This document shows positions 44,133 through 55,640 of a DNA stretch of 64,000 bases, piece after piece. The stretch spans positions 31,035,009 to 31,099,008 of the forward strand of contig OY821522.1 in NCBI GenBank assembly GCA_963682025.1, read 5' to 3'. Under the pieces are notes generated by a model that ran no database searches, was not told the DNA's origin, and worked only from the letters and a program-made list of their open reading frames with translations. This DNA is from Cordilura impudica (lineage: Eukaryota > Arthropoda > Insecta > Diptera > Scathophagidae). Numbering within the stretch: the first letter of the stretch is position 1; each line of letters opens with the position of its first letter. The translations under genes were made by a program, and so were the position numbers.

Positions 44133-45490
44133 ATATGAAAAATTAAAAAAGGAAAATGAAAAATTAAAAATGAAAACTGAAAAATGAAAAATGGAAAATG
44201 AAAAATTAAATTTGAAAAAATTAAAAATTTAAAATGGAAAATGAAAAATTAAAACTGATGAATGAAAAATGAAAATAGAAAATGAAGATGAAAATGAAAA
44301 ATGAAAAATGAAAACTGAAAAATGGAAAATGAAAAATGAAATTTGAAAAATTAAAAATGAAAAATTGAATCTTAAAAATGAAAACTGAAAACTGAAAAAT
44401 TAAAATGGAAAATGAAAAATGAAACATGAAAAATGGAAAATGAAAATTTAAAAATGAAAAATGAGAAATGGAAAATAATAATTGAAAAATTAAAAATGGA
44501 AAATGGAAAATGAAAAAGGAAAAATGAAAAATTAAGACTGAAAAATGGAAAATGAAATTTGAAAAATTGAAAAATTAAAAATTAAAAATTAAATATTAAA
44601 AATTTAAAATTTAAAATTTAAAATTTAAAATTTAAAATTTAAAATTTAAAATTAAAAATTAAAAATTAAAAATCCAAAATTAAAAATTAAAAATTAAAAA
44701 TGGAAAATGAAAAATTAAAATTGAAAAATGAATAATGAATAATGAAAAATGGAAAATGAAAACTGAAAAATGAAACATGGAAAATGAAAAATGAATATTG
44801 AAAAATGGAAAATGAAAAATGGAAAATTAAAAATTTTAAATGGAAAATGGAAAATGATAATTGAAGAATGCGTAATGAAATATGCAAAATGAAAACTGAA
44901 AAATGAAACATGGAAAATTGAAAAATAAAAAATGGAAAACGGACAAAAATGGAAAATGAAAATTGAAAAACGAAAAATAAAAACTGAAAAATGAAACATG
45001 GAAAATGAAAACGAATATTGAAAAATGGAAAATGAAAAATGAAAAATGAAAACTGAAAAACGAAAAATTAAAAATGCGTAATGAAATATGCAAAATGAAA
45101 AATGAAAACTGAAAAATGAAACATGGAAAAATGAAAATTGAAAAATGAAAATTGAATAATGAGAAATGAAAATTGAAAAATGGAAAACGGAAAATGAAAA
45201 CTGCAAAATGAAGCATGAAAAATGGAAAACGGAAAATGAAAACTGCAAAATGAAGCATGGAAAATGGAAAATGAAAATTGAATAACGAAAAATCAAAAAT
45301 GAAATTTGAAAAACTGAAAAATTAAAAATAAAAATTGAAAAATTGAAAATGAAAAATGGAAAATGAAAATTGAAAAATGGAAAATGAAAATTGAAAATAG
45401 AAAAATGGAAAATGAACAATGGGAAATGAAAACTGAAAAATGAATAATGAAAGGTAAAAATGAAAAATGAAAATTGAATATTTATAGATT
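44133..45490. repeat. 1.36 kb GAAAAAT/GGAAAAT satellite
   Basis: Irregular tandem 7 bp units (GAAAAAT, GGAAAAT, GAAAATT, GAAAACT, GAAACAT) run almost without break, with higher-order blocks of about 40 bp. A (AATTTAAA)n patch sits at about 44600-44650. One strand is nearly pure purine. The long Phe-rich frames on the opposite strand are by-products of the repeat. Small blocks of the same repeat occur at 49036-49160 and 55496-55640, at the same place in a duplicated unit. Confidence 0.93.
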
Positions 45491-45511
45491 AAAAATTAAA
45501 AATTATAGCGC

Positions 45512-45840
45512 TTGAAATTATTCAGGCTCAGAGGCAAATGTTTTTACATTAAATAAAACAAAAACATTGGCACATTTGTTTAAAAAAATTTATCTATATT
45601 CTGCATGGCAGATTATACAGCTGTTTCGGGAAGAGTCATCAACACTCATCAGTAACCAAAAACAGTAGTTTGTTTGGTAAAAAGTTAAATTCATATATAT
45701 TTGCTGAAAACAACCAAATGAGAATTCAAGCAAAAGTTATACTATTTAAGCCTCTTCCAATATAACAATCTAAAATATAGAACAACTTTGAAACAAATAT
45801 GTTTGTATACGAGTACACATTGCATACTACAATATACATG
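45512..45840 (+). repeat. Dispersed unit, third partial copy
   Basis: GAAATTATTCAGGCTCAGAG ... TACGAGTACACATTGCATAC recurs at about 54036-54360, and its later part at 47792-47998. The satellite lies on its left side. It belongs to an unidentified element. Confidence 0.75.
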
Positions 45841-45949
45841 TTTGTTTTTGTCTTGAAAAAACAAGAAAAACAATTTGTTTTTGCTAAACTTACATATAGC
45901 GTTAACGGCGTGCTCTCCGTATTTTTAATTTAATTATCTATACAAATAT

Positions 45950-47037
45950 AATAAAGAGGTAATGTGTGTTTGTTTGTTTGTTTGTTTGTAGGGGGTAATC
46001 TCCGTAACTAGCCATCTGATCTTCCTGAAATTTTCACAGAGTCTTACTGCGGATATGGGAAGTGCTATAGGCTATAATTTTTTTAATATTTTTAGTGGGC
46101 GTGGCACCTCCCACACAAAGTAAATTTTTAATATCATATACATATATTGAGTATTATGATAGGGAGCGCTTTGCAAATTTGTGTGAGGTCACCTATTGTT
46201 AATATTAGTAGCCACGCCGGAAATGGGCCGGATCGGAGAAATGGGCGTAGTACCTCCCATACAAGTAATAATTCAATGTTATATATCTCGAGTACTATGA
46301 CAGAGAGAGTTTTTCAAATTTGTCTGATGTCACCTATTATTAATGTGAGCAGTCGGACAAAAAATGGGCAGAATCGGACCAATAGGCGTGGTACCTGCCA
46401 TACAAATAATATATATAATGCCATATATCTGGAGTACTGTTATAGTGAGAGTCTTGGGACTTTGTGTAAACCCATAAGTTATTCATATGATTAGTTAGAC
46501 AACAAATGGGCGTGATCGGAGCAGTGGGCGTGGCACCGCCCGTACAAAGTAAATATATGATATCATATAACTGGTGTACTGAAAGAGGGAAGCTTTGGCA
46601 CTTTGCAAGACCCCATCAGATCTTAATATGAGTAGTCAGATAAAAAATTGGCGGGTTCACAACAATGGGCGTGGAACTCCCCATGCAAAGTAACTATTTA
46701 ATTTCATATATTTGGAGTACTGTAAAAGAGAGAGCTTTGTGGCTTTGCGTGAGCCCATAGGTTCTTTGTGTGATTAGTCGAACAAAATAATGGGCGTGAT
46801 CGAAGCAGTGGGCGTAGCACCGCCCATGTAAAGTAGATATCTAATATCATATAATTGGGAAAGGCCCGACATTTTGCACGAGTCCATCAGATATTAATGT
46901 GAGTAGTCCAATAAAAATTGGGCGGGATGGGATAAGTGGGCGTGGCACCTCCTATATCAAAAATATGATGTACTACGAAAGCAACAGTCTTTTGACAAGT
47001 ACATTAGTTATCAATGTGATTTGTCGTGGAAAATATA
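45950..47037 (+). repeat. Tandem array of 141 bp units (GGGCGTGGCACC)
   Basis: It begins AATAAAGAGGTAATGTGTGT and GTAATCTCCGTAACTAG. Seven units follow, anchored by GGGCGTGGCACCTCCCA at about 46096, 46243, 46385, 46526, 46667, 46809 and 46937 (spacing 147, 142, 141, 141, 142, 128). Each unit also has an ATATCATATA...GGAGTACTATGA block and TTAATGTGAGTAGTC. No coding is conserved across units. Confidence 0.85.
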
Positions 47038-47158
47038 TCGTCAAAATCAAAAATCGCCAAACCCAAAAATCGCGAAAAATAAAAATCGCCCAAAAACAAA
47101 AATCTTCAAAATCAAAAATGGGCAAAATCAAAAATCGCTAAAAAATAAAAATTGCCAA
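47038..47158. repeat. Minisatellite of about 17 bp (CAAAAATCGCC)
   Basis: About eight units of ATCAAAAATCGCCAAA-type sequence follow the tandem array directly. Confidence 0.8.
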
Positions 47159-47354
47159 GTGATATTTTAAGTTCAAAGCCAATAGTTGAGTGGTGCCAGA
47201 TCTAATTTGGAAAATCCAAATGGCAGCTACATGTACCTCCAGGGCAGGAACGCCGAAAAATCTGATAATTGTTGTACCGAATTAAAAAAAACAAAAAACA
47301 TTTTATATCAGCAAGTATCAAAATAAATGAATCTATATTAATGATCTATACTTA

Positions 47355-47790
47355 GCATAATAAAGAGGTAATGTGTTTGTTTGTTTGTAGGAGGTAATCT
47401 CCGTAACGACTTATCTGATCTTCCTGAAATTTTAACTGATTCTTACTGCGAATATCGGAAGTGCTACAGGCTGTATTTTTTTTAATATTTTTAGTGGACG
47501 TGGCACCTCCCATACAAAGTAAATTTTTAATATCATATATATTAAGTACTATGATAGAGAGAGCTTTGAAAATTTATCTCAGGTTATCTATTATTAACGT
47601 GAGTAGTCAGACAAAAAAGTGGGCGGGATTGGACAAATGCGCATGGCACCCTTTACAAACTTAATATTAAATGTGATATATCTGAATAACTGTGTTAGTG
47701 AGAGCCTTGGGACTTTGCGTGAGCCTTTTCATAACAATTCGGTAGGGCGGGGGAGGGGGAGGGTGTAGCGAAGCACACCGGGTTACATCT
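47355..47790 (+). repeat. Second, shorter copy of the array-bearing element
   Basis: It begins AATAAAGAGGTAATGTGTTT like 45950 and has two to three GGACGTGGCACCTCCCA/GCGCATGGCACCC units. It ends in GTGTAGCGAAGCACACCGGG, which is probably the true end of the element. The first copy lost this end. Confidence 0.7.
47745..47763 (+). other. G-quadruplex-capable run
   Basis: GGGCGGGGGAGGGGGAGGG has four G tracts with single-base loops in an otherwise AT-rich region. Confidence 0.75.
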
Positions 47791-48379
47791 ATTGATCTAT
47801 ATTCTGCATGACAGGTTACACAGCTGTTTCGGGAAGAGTCAACAACTCTCATCAGTAACCAAAAGCAATAGATAGTTTGCTGAAAACAACCAAATGAAAA
47901 TTCAAGCAAAAGTTATACTATTTAAGCCTCTTCCAATATAACAAACTACAATATAGAACAACTTTGAAACAAATACGTTTGTATACGAGTACACATTAGG
48001 GATCAAAATAAGAAACTTTGCCGAAGGAACCATACCTCTAAAACGAATTCTGATGTCCCAGAATTTGGGTCGAACTTTTGGGTAGGGGCAAATTTTGAAA
48101 AATCCCACTTTGACCCATTTAGAGTGCTCCAATCGAGTCCAAATGTATGACCGACCCCCACCCTGTGGGTTTCCCCATATAAACATTTCAAAAAATCGCC
48201 AGTTTTGGCACTTTACATGAAAAATCAGCGAAATGCCTATGTTTTTTTCTTTTTGGAGTTTATTTTTCTCTTTAGAAATTTATTTAGTCAGAACATATGT
48301 AAATGAAAAAATGAATTTAACTTAGTAATAGAAAAGAAATTAAAAAAATTTATTAGAAATTAGCTTTTTTTACAACCCT

Positions 48380-48790
48380 GTTAAACCAAGGCATAACTGT
48401 GATGCATTTGCATGTCGTAAACTTAGTTGTGTGGGTTTTTTATTCAACCCTTTTATAAAATAAACGTATCACTGTGACACAATTCAGGTCGTAAAATTGC
48501 TTGTGTGGGTTTTTTAAGCCACCACAAGACACAGCTGCATGTCGTAAACTTACTTGTGTAGTTTTTTTTATAGCACCTACTTAAGAAATGAAGGTTGTTT
48601 TTCCAACCCTTTTTATGGGTTTTTTATGGCACCTTCTTAAGAAATGTGCGTTTTTTGCAACCATTTTAACAATTAAGGTATCACTGTAATGCACCGCAAC
48701 CCTTTAAAAAAATGAACGTATCACTGTGACACAATTGCAGGTCGTAAAATTGCTTGTGCGGGTTTTTAAGCCACTACAAGACACAGCAGG
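48380..48790 (+). repeat. Internal tandem repeats of about 110 bp (GTATCACTGTGACACAATTG)
   Basis: Units contain GTATCACTGTGACAC, GGTCGTAAAATTGCTTGTG and TTTAAGCCACCACAAGACAC. Four degenerate units lie here and their duplicates at 54840-55260. They resemble the subterminal binding-site repeats of DNA transposons, but that is only an analogy. Confidence 0.6.
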
Positions 48791-48835
48791 TAGAATTGAA
48801 ATTACCATTTCATTCTTATTACCTCGTCTCGTAGA

Positions 48836-49035
48836 CCATATATAACGCAACAGTTTTTGTGAATGCATTAAGTCGTTGTGAAGAACTCAGAGTGTGAAGT
48901 GCTAATTTCAGATAAAAAATATTTAAAAAAAAATAATAAGTGAAGTGACCATTCCAAATCAAAAAGTTTACAATGAATCCACCATCCTCTACACCGCAAG
49001 ATGAAGCAACAACAACATCAAGAACTATCGAAAAC
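48836..49035 (+). promoter_or_regulatory. TATA-containing leader with a short ORF start (copy A)
   Basis: CCATATATAACGC is followed about 130 bp later by an ATG (48974) opening MNPPSSTPQDEATTTSRTIE. This runs straight into the GAAAAAT repeat and stops. The start of an element gene whose body has been replaced by the repeat is likely. In copy B the ATG is ATA. Confidence 0.45.
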
Positions 49036-49160
49036 CCAATGAAAATCGAAAAATTAAAATTGAAAACTGAAAAATGAAAATTATAAATGAAAATTAAAAA
49101 ACAAAAAATAAAAAATGGAAAATGAAAACTGAAAAATGGAAAATTAAAAATTACTACCTA
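49036..49160. repeat. Small GAAAAAT repeat block, copy A
   Basis: This is the same 7 bp unit as the large satellite, about 125 bp long. It sits directly after the MNPPSS leader. The copy B equivalent is 55496-55640. Confidence 0.85.
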
Positions 49161-50041
49161 ATTCAGATAAAAATATTTTAAAATTTGCTCTTTTTAATAC
49201 TAATATCTGGAAACTTTTAGCCAAGAATCAGTTCATTTTTTTTTTTTTTTTTGGAATTATCATGAATTATCTCAAAACTTTCTTGTAGGGATCAAATTTT
49301 AGGCTGCGTTATTTAATGAATTTTATTACGAGTTATCTAATCTAGTAAAAGAAAAATAATGAAATTTTTCAATTAGTAACGAATTATTTCGATAGAAGAC
49401 GCGGTCATTGTTTTTTATAACAAGGAATTATAATAGAAATTTTATATTTAATTGGTATTCGAAACAGTTTTAAGGTGGTAGCCGTACCCAATATTGGTTG
49501 GAATATTGAGTTTAAGATGCAGGTGGAGGGTAACAAAGATTCGGCCCAGCCAAATTTAACACTCTTACTTGCTGTTCAATCAAATTGTTTTCAGTACAGT
49601 TAATTTCAAATGAATATTCAGTTGGTTTCCGTAGAAATATTTATTTTTACCTTTGCGATAGTTATTCTAAACAAATTACTTTAGTTAAGATGTTTTTTCT
49701 GTATCGTTTGTTTATTTCAGTTATTTAAAATTAAAATACATGATACGGTTATTTTAACAGTATTTCCCGTATCGTTTTATTATTTATCAATTTAAAAAAA
49801 TTCTTTTCAACCTTTATTGAACTCGTAGTGTCGGTATGTCCGCCGAGAAACTTTAACTAGATTTTTAACCCTTTTGCCGTGATCCAATCGAGCTAAAACT
49901 TTGCAGCAGACACGTGGTCTAACACATTTTCATTAAAAAATATTAATTATGGAATAAAATTTCGAAATTTTAACGGTTTTTTATTTTCAGTCAATCGGTG
50001 ATTTAATTACATGATGGTAAACTTAATTACATGATAGTAAA

Positions 50042-50500
50042 CTTAATGTCCATGTAAACCTTGTAATGAAACTACATCCTATTGTCCATAGGATGAACGC
50101 TATTGAAATTGGTGAAAATCGGTGCATGTTCAGACCTAGTCCCTATACAAGTGGCCCCTATGAGACCGACTTAAATTCCCATAAGATCCAAATTATCATA
50201 TAGATCTCGGTCAAATTGGGCTTATATATGTTTATTACATCCGTTAATCAGCAGTCTAAAAATGAACCCTATAGGACAATTCTCAGTCACAGCCCCCATA
50301 TAAAGCTGCTTCCCGATCTTCACTTAAACTTAGCAAAAACAAAAATATAGCACAAATTTCTCTCAAATTTGGTTTGTATATGTTTTTGCAAAAAATAAGT
50401 GACTATCAAATATCGTCAGAATCGCTCCATATCTCGACCTAATACCCATATAAATATAGCATCCGATATGAACTTTATCAGAACTGATACTCTCATATGG
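50042..50500 (+). mobile_element. DINE-1 fragment, duplicated copy A
   Basis: This is the middle part of a DINE-1 (GTCCATGTAAACCTTGTAAT ... GCATCCGATATGAAC) without either terminus. The same fragment is at 56532-56980. Confidence 0.75.
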
Positions 50501-50981
50501 GAAGTGATGTAATTTTACGACTGCGATAACGCCATGCATTAGCAAATTATAATTAATACTGAATATCATAAGGTCCCGAAAGACATAATCTCGTCTTCGG
50601 TTAGAACTTTAAGCAGAACCGCTTCTAGTCTAAAGTAAAAGAAATGAGTAACAATGTAACAACCCGCACAACTATACTCTACGAAAATGGCGAAAAAATT
50701 AGTTACTACATTTAGTCTCATAGATATATGTTTAAATTAAATTTGTTTAAATAAATAACAACAAAAATTTCTGTAAAATATGTAAAGTAACTGTGTTGTC
50801 CAGTAAAATGTGAATTCTTTAACACGTTCTCATCTAAGTTCTTTCGTCGAAGTTTTTTTTTTCATATACCCCATCCAATGGCATATAAACCAGTTTTTGT
50901 ACTTCCAGCGAATAGTCCCACATTGAAAGAATATATTTTTTATATAAATGTATATTTATATAAAATTATTGCAAAACTTAC

Positions 50982-51152
50982 CTCACTCTCTGTTAGGTCG
51001 ATTAAACTAGATTTTTCTTCCACCAATAAATTTTCAGAGGATATTTTTTCATCTTAACGATCACCTTCATCCTTAAAGACCTTGACCTCATCTGTGCTTC
51101 CCAAATCGTCACCAGACGAACTAGTGTGACGCGTATGACTTATATGCGGCAT
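50982..51152 (-). pseudogene. pan: pangolin (TCF/LEF) first coding exon, copy A, with a premature stop
   Basis: Pangolin is the nuclear HMG-box transcription factor of Wnt signalling. Its extreme N-terminus binds Armadillo/beta-catenin. This 57-codon exon begins [18 protein letters not shown] and contains [14 protein letters not shown], then [15 protein letters not shown] and LIDLTESE. It ends at a strong donor (GAG then GTAAGT at 50976-50981). Codon 33 is TAA where Glu is expected, so this copy cannot make full-length protein. The rest of the gene is not in the window. I am confident of the identification because the beta-catenin-binding segment is highly conserved. Confidence 0.85.
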
Positions 51153-51260
51153 GATTTTTTGTTTTAATTACTTTTATTATTAAATGTACACTAGTTATTT
51201 GTTACATTAATGTAATTTCACCCGCATAATGTTCTTGAATTATTGAACTTTGATTTAATG

Positions 51261-51288
51261 TTTGTTGTTGTTGTTGTTGTTGTTGTTT
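51261..51288. repeat. (TTG)n microsatellite, copy A
   Basis: The uninterrupted TTG run is longer than in copy B (about 57748-57765), so its length changed after the duplication. Confidence 0.85.
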
Positions 51289-51788
51289 TATTAAAATCTA
51301 TTTTTTATAATACTATTATTGGCATTAATTTTGGTTCGAAGTTCTTTATTTAGATATTATTCATATATTGGCTTAACTGTTATTTAAGTATGTCTCACAT
51401 TCATATTTGTTTTTAAACTATAATTTCCTAGTATTACAAATCACAGTTTAGTGTTATGAGCATAATTTTCTTCCTAGTTTCGAAAAGTATGCACACACAT
51501 GAATCAATCTAAGCGATTTCAAAAATATGTTTACTTAATTTTAAAACAATTAAAAAATGGTTAGAGCAATAAAAACATGATACCAAGCAAAGGAAGTTAT
51601 ATATTTACACGCATTCATGTGTCTCTTATCATAGCTGTGTTGAATTGAAAATTCGTTTTCTTCGAATTTTGATTAATTTTCTCCGAAATGCACATACCTA
51701 TCAAAGTCATAACATTTCGAATTATTTTAGGGAGATACTGGCCTTAGAAAATTATATATCGCATTCAATTATTACGTAACCTATTTTA

Positions 51789-52438
51789 AACTTTTTATAC
51801 CCTATACCGCTATGTTTATTGTAAAGTGACTTTGTGCTGATGTTTGTAACTACCAAAAATATTTGACTTATATTTTAGCAATGTCCGTCCGTCCGTCTGT
51901 CTGTGTGTCCATGCAAACTTTGGAATCGAACTACAGGTCGCAAATATAATTATATTTTGATGCAAATTTTTATATAAGCTTATACCGGCCACAGGATAAA
52001 CTCTATTGTAGTTGGTGAAAATCGGTTCATGTTCAGACCTAGTCCCCTATGTGATTAACTTAAATGGTCATAATATCCAAAATATTATATAGATCTCGGT
52101 CAAATTGGTTCTGTGTATGTTTATTACATCCATTTATCAGTAGTCAAAAATATACCGTATAGTCATAGCCACCATATATAGTCATAGCCACCATATATCA
52201 AAAAACAAAAATGTTGCACAGATTTTTCTCAAATTTGGTTTATACCTGCTTTTGCAAAAAATATGTAATCTTACCAAATATGGTCAGGATTGGTCCATTT
52301 TTCGACCTAGTCCCCATATAACTTTTTCATATCCGAAGGCAAAAAATTAATAACAATGCTACTCAAATTTGGTCTACGCTCATTTTCTATAAGTAACTAG
52401 TTGGACCTAAAGCGGCTATAATTTTCGTACTTGATTGT
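51789..52438 (+). mobile_element. DINE-1-like element, copy 10
   Basis: This starts TTTATACCCTATACCGCTAT, has GTCCGTCCGTCCGTCTGTCT, and ends GGCTATAATTTTCGTACTTG with the hairpin half lost. Its first part is repeated at 58282-58498 in copy B. Confidence 0.8.
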
Positions 52439-52510
52439 ATTGATTTTTGTAAACTTACTCAATTAGAATTACTGTGTTATTTGAATTTCATTACATAAAT
52501 TTTCTATAAA

Positions 52511-54003
52511 CAGTCACTCAAAGAACTGTCCCAGTGTTTTTCTAATGCTAACAAATATGAGCACAACAACAAAGCTATTGCACTGTTTGTTTATTGCACT
52601 ATTATCTTCAACTACAATACCATAAACTTGTTGTAACAAGTAACGGTTACAACAATGATTAAAACATGTGTCAATTAGTTATTGGGACACTTTATTGAGT
52701 TTCTTTAATTTATAAATATTATAATTTTTTAATGCCTTATATTTTGTGTAGCCTCCTTTGGCAGCAATAACAGCGTCTACATGGAGCAGCATACCCTATA
52801 CTAAATTTTAGTAGTCGCTTGGATCAATACCATTCCACGCTGGTCGCACATTTGTTCACAATTCATCCAAATTTCCAGGCGGCCAAATAACACCTCTTTT
52901 GGGAATTCCCCAGAGGTTTTCGATAGAGTTAAGTTCGGGTGACTAGGTCGGCCAATCAAGAACTTCGTAGAATCTGTCATTAAGCCATTTTTACGTAACT
53001 TTGGCGCTATATTTGAGATCATTATCATGTTGAAACACGATATCTGCCGACTGCAATTCGAATTTTTCTGCAATGTAGGGGTGATTTGTGCGTAATATGT
53101 CCACGTAGGATTACGCAGTCATCGTACCAACAATTCTGTGTACTGTTCTAACTCCTTTCGCCATCATGCAACCACACACCATAACGGATCCACTGCCAAA
53201 CTTTAAAGTTGTTTGACATTTTTCGCTTGCAAAGTTTTTCCTGGCTTTCGCCATCACCACTCCCTGCCATCCGACCCAACAGGATTAATTTTGGTCTCAT
53301 CCGAACACATCAACTTTGCCCAGTCCTCTGCCGTCAACTAGGCATATTTTTTGCAAAGTCCAAACGGATTTTTTGGTGCCTTTTGGTAAGTAATGGCTTT
53401 TTCACTTTGGCACGTGCCTTTAAGCCAGCAGACCGCAGCGTATTTCTTACTGTTTCAACACAAACATCAATATTTTCACTTCTTGCAAGCTGTTTCTGAA
53501 CTTAAAATCTAACGTTCTTAGGTCCCAGATAATATTTTTTTTCTGCCTCCACAGGGTGGAAGTGGTAATTTGGCAAGGACTTTCGAACTCCCCCACGCTG
53601 GTTTTCGAAATGTTGAGAAGTAATGAAATCTCACTGCAACGTTTACCTTGAAATAAAAATTGGTGAATTTGGCTAACTTTTGACGACGCCCATGGGCGCA
53701 CAATTTGAAACTTAAAAACACGCTAACAAGTGAACAAAAAATAAAACAACAAATTTAAGTTAACCTTACCTTTTAAAAAATGTTAAACCAAGAAAAATAA
53801 ACTTGCGAAAACTTTTATACAACAAAACAAGTAATTAAACACAAAAAACTGTCCCAATGACTAATTACCCAAACTTTGCTAATTTTCGATAACGGTACAT
53901 ACTAAAACAAAGTTATTGATTTGCAGTTGTAGATAATATCGCGATAAACAAACAGTTATTTGTTAGCATTAGAAAAACACTGGGACAGTTCTTTGAGTGA
54001 CTG
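52511..54003 (-). mobile_element. Tc1/mariner element between the two duplicate copies
   Basis: This is a 1493 bp element with terminal inverted repeats CAGTCACTCAAAGAACTGTC ... GACAGTTCTTTGAGTGACTG, extending about 45 bp. TA follows the right end; the left flank reads AA, so the target duplication has mutated or been lost. It encodes a decayed transposase on the minus strand. Confidence 0.9.
52735..53725 (-). pseudogene. Tc1-like transposase, broken
   Basis: The N-terminal part keeps helix-turn-helix fragments (KLAKFTNFYFK and CSEISLLLNISKTSVG in different frames). The catalytic end is readable across frames: a QHDND-like stretch near 53035, VLDWP.QSP then LWG near 52925, and a C-terminal VDAVIAAKGGYTKYKA near 52745-52780, the hallmark end of Tc1 transposases. 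The protein would cut at the inverted repeats and reinsert at TA. Several frameshifts and stops rule out function. Confidence 0.85.
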
Positions 54004-55495
54004 TATGTAGAAAAATAAAAGAGTAATGATTGAGTTCGAAATTATTCAGGCTCAAGATCAAATGTTTTTACTTTAAATAAAGCAAAAACATTGGCCCATT
54101 TGTTTCAAAAAATTGATCTATATTCTGCATGACAGGTTATACAGCTGTTTCGGGAAGGGTCAACAAGTAACCAAAAGCAATAGATAGTTTGTTTGGTAAA
54201 AAGTTAAATTCATATATATTTGCTGAAAACAACCAAATGAAAATTCAAGCAAAAGTTATACTATTTAAGCCTTTTCCAATATAACAAACTAAAATATAGA
54301 ACAACTTTGAAACAAATACGTTTGTATACGAGTACACATTGCATACTACAATATACATTAGGGCGGGTCGATTTAAAAATCGCCCTTGGCTCAGTGAAAA
54401 TCGTATTCTAGGGATCAAAATAAGAAACCTTGCCGAAGGTACCATACCTCTAAAACGCATTCTGATGTCCCAGAATTTGGGTCGAACTTTTGGGTAGGGG
54501 CAAATTTTGAAAAATCCCACTTTGACCCATTTAGAGTGCTCCAATCGAGTCCAAATGTATGACCGACCCCCACTAACTTTGGAGGCCTGACCCACCCATG
54601 CCAGTGGCACACCCCCTGGAACTCCCCTGTGGGGTTCCCCATATAAACATTTCAAAAATCGCCAGTTTTGGCACTTTGCATGAAAAAATCAGCGAAATGC
54701 CTATGTTTTTTTCTTTTTGGAGTTTATTTTTCTGTTCAGAAATTTATTTAGTCAGAACATATGTAAATGAAAAAATGAATTTAACTTAGTAATAGAAAAG
54801 AAATTAAAAAAATTTATTAGAAATTAGCTTTTTTTACAACCCTTTTAAAACCAAGGCATCACTGTGATGCATTTGCATGTCGTAAACTTAGTTGTGTGGG
54901 TTTTTTATTCAACCCTTTTAAAAAATGAACGTATCACTGTGACACAATTGCATGTCGTAAAATTGCTTGTGTGGGTATTTTAAGCCACCACAAGACACAG
55001 CTGCATGTCGTAAACTTACTTGTGTAGGTATTTTATAGCACCTACTTAAGAAATGAAGGTTGTTTTTACAACCCTTTTTATGGGTTTTTTATGGCACCTT
55101 CTTAAGAAATGCGCGTTTTTTGCAACCATTTTAACAATTAAGGTATCACTGTAATGCACCGCAACCTTTTTAAAAAATTAACGTATCACTGTGACACAAT
55201 TACAGGTCGTAAAATTGCTTGTGTGGGTTTTTAAGCCACCGCAAGACACAGCAGGTAGAATTGAAATTACCATATCATTCTTATTACCTCGTCTCGTAGA
55301 CCATATATAACGCAACAGTTTTTGTGAATGCATTAAGTCGTTGTGAAGAACTTAAGGTGTGAAGTGCTTATTTCAGATAAAAAAATATTTAAAAAAATAA
55401 TAAGTGAAGTAACCATTCCAAATCAAAAAGTTTACAATAAATCCACCATCCTCTACACCGCAAGATGAAGCAACAACAACTATCGAAAACCCAAT

Positions 55496-55640
55496 GAAAA
55501 TCGAAAAATGAAAAATTGAAAAATGGAAACTGAAAAATGAAAATTGAAAAATTATAAATGAAAATTAAAAAATGAAAAACAAAAAATAAAAAATGGAAAA
55601 TAAAAATGAAAACTGAAAAATGGAAAACTAAAAATTACTA
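55496..55640. repeat. Small GAAAAAT repeat block, copy B
   Basis: Counterpart of 49036-49160, with more units, so the block has changed length since duplication. Confidence 0.85.

Larger units (their letters stand above)
47792..51999 (+). repeat. Direct duplication, copy A
   Basis: This pairs with 54113-58498 at high identity over the whole length. Relative to copy B it lacks about 63 bp after ACACATTAGGG and about 65 bp near GACCGACCCCCAC. The order of contents is a unit with repeated GTATCACTGTGACAC/GTCGTAAA motifs, a TATA-containing leader, a small satellite block, a DINE-type end, a DINE-1 fragment, the pangolin exon, a (TTG)n run, and the start of another DINE-1. Confidence 0.9.

Noticed and set aside
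44715..45419. A 234-codon Phe/Ile-rich open frame on the minus strand
   Set aside because: It is the translation of the 7 bp GAAAAAT satellite, whose complement codes FHF/FSI endlessly. There is no real composition or domain.
46096..46950. Regularly spaced repeats considered as CRISPR
   Set aside because: The whole 141 bp unit repeats with degenerate copies, with no unique spacers, in a eukaryotic sequence.
52801..53499. Plus-strand and alternate minus-strand frames across the Tc1 element
   Set aside because: They are shadows of the decayed minus-strand transposase. Only the interleaved minus-strand motifs match Tc1 transposase.
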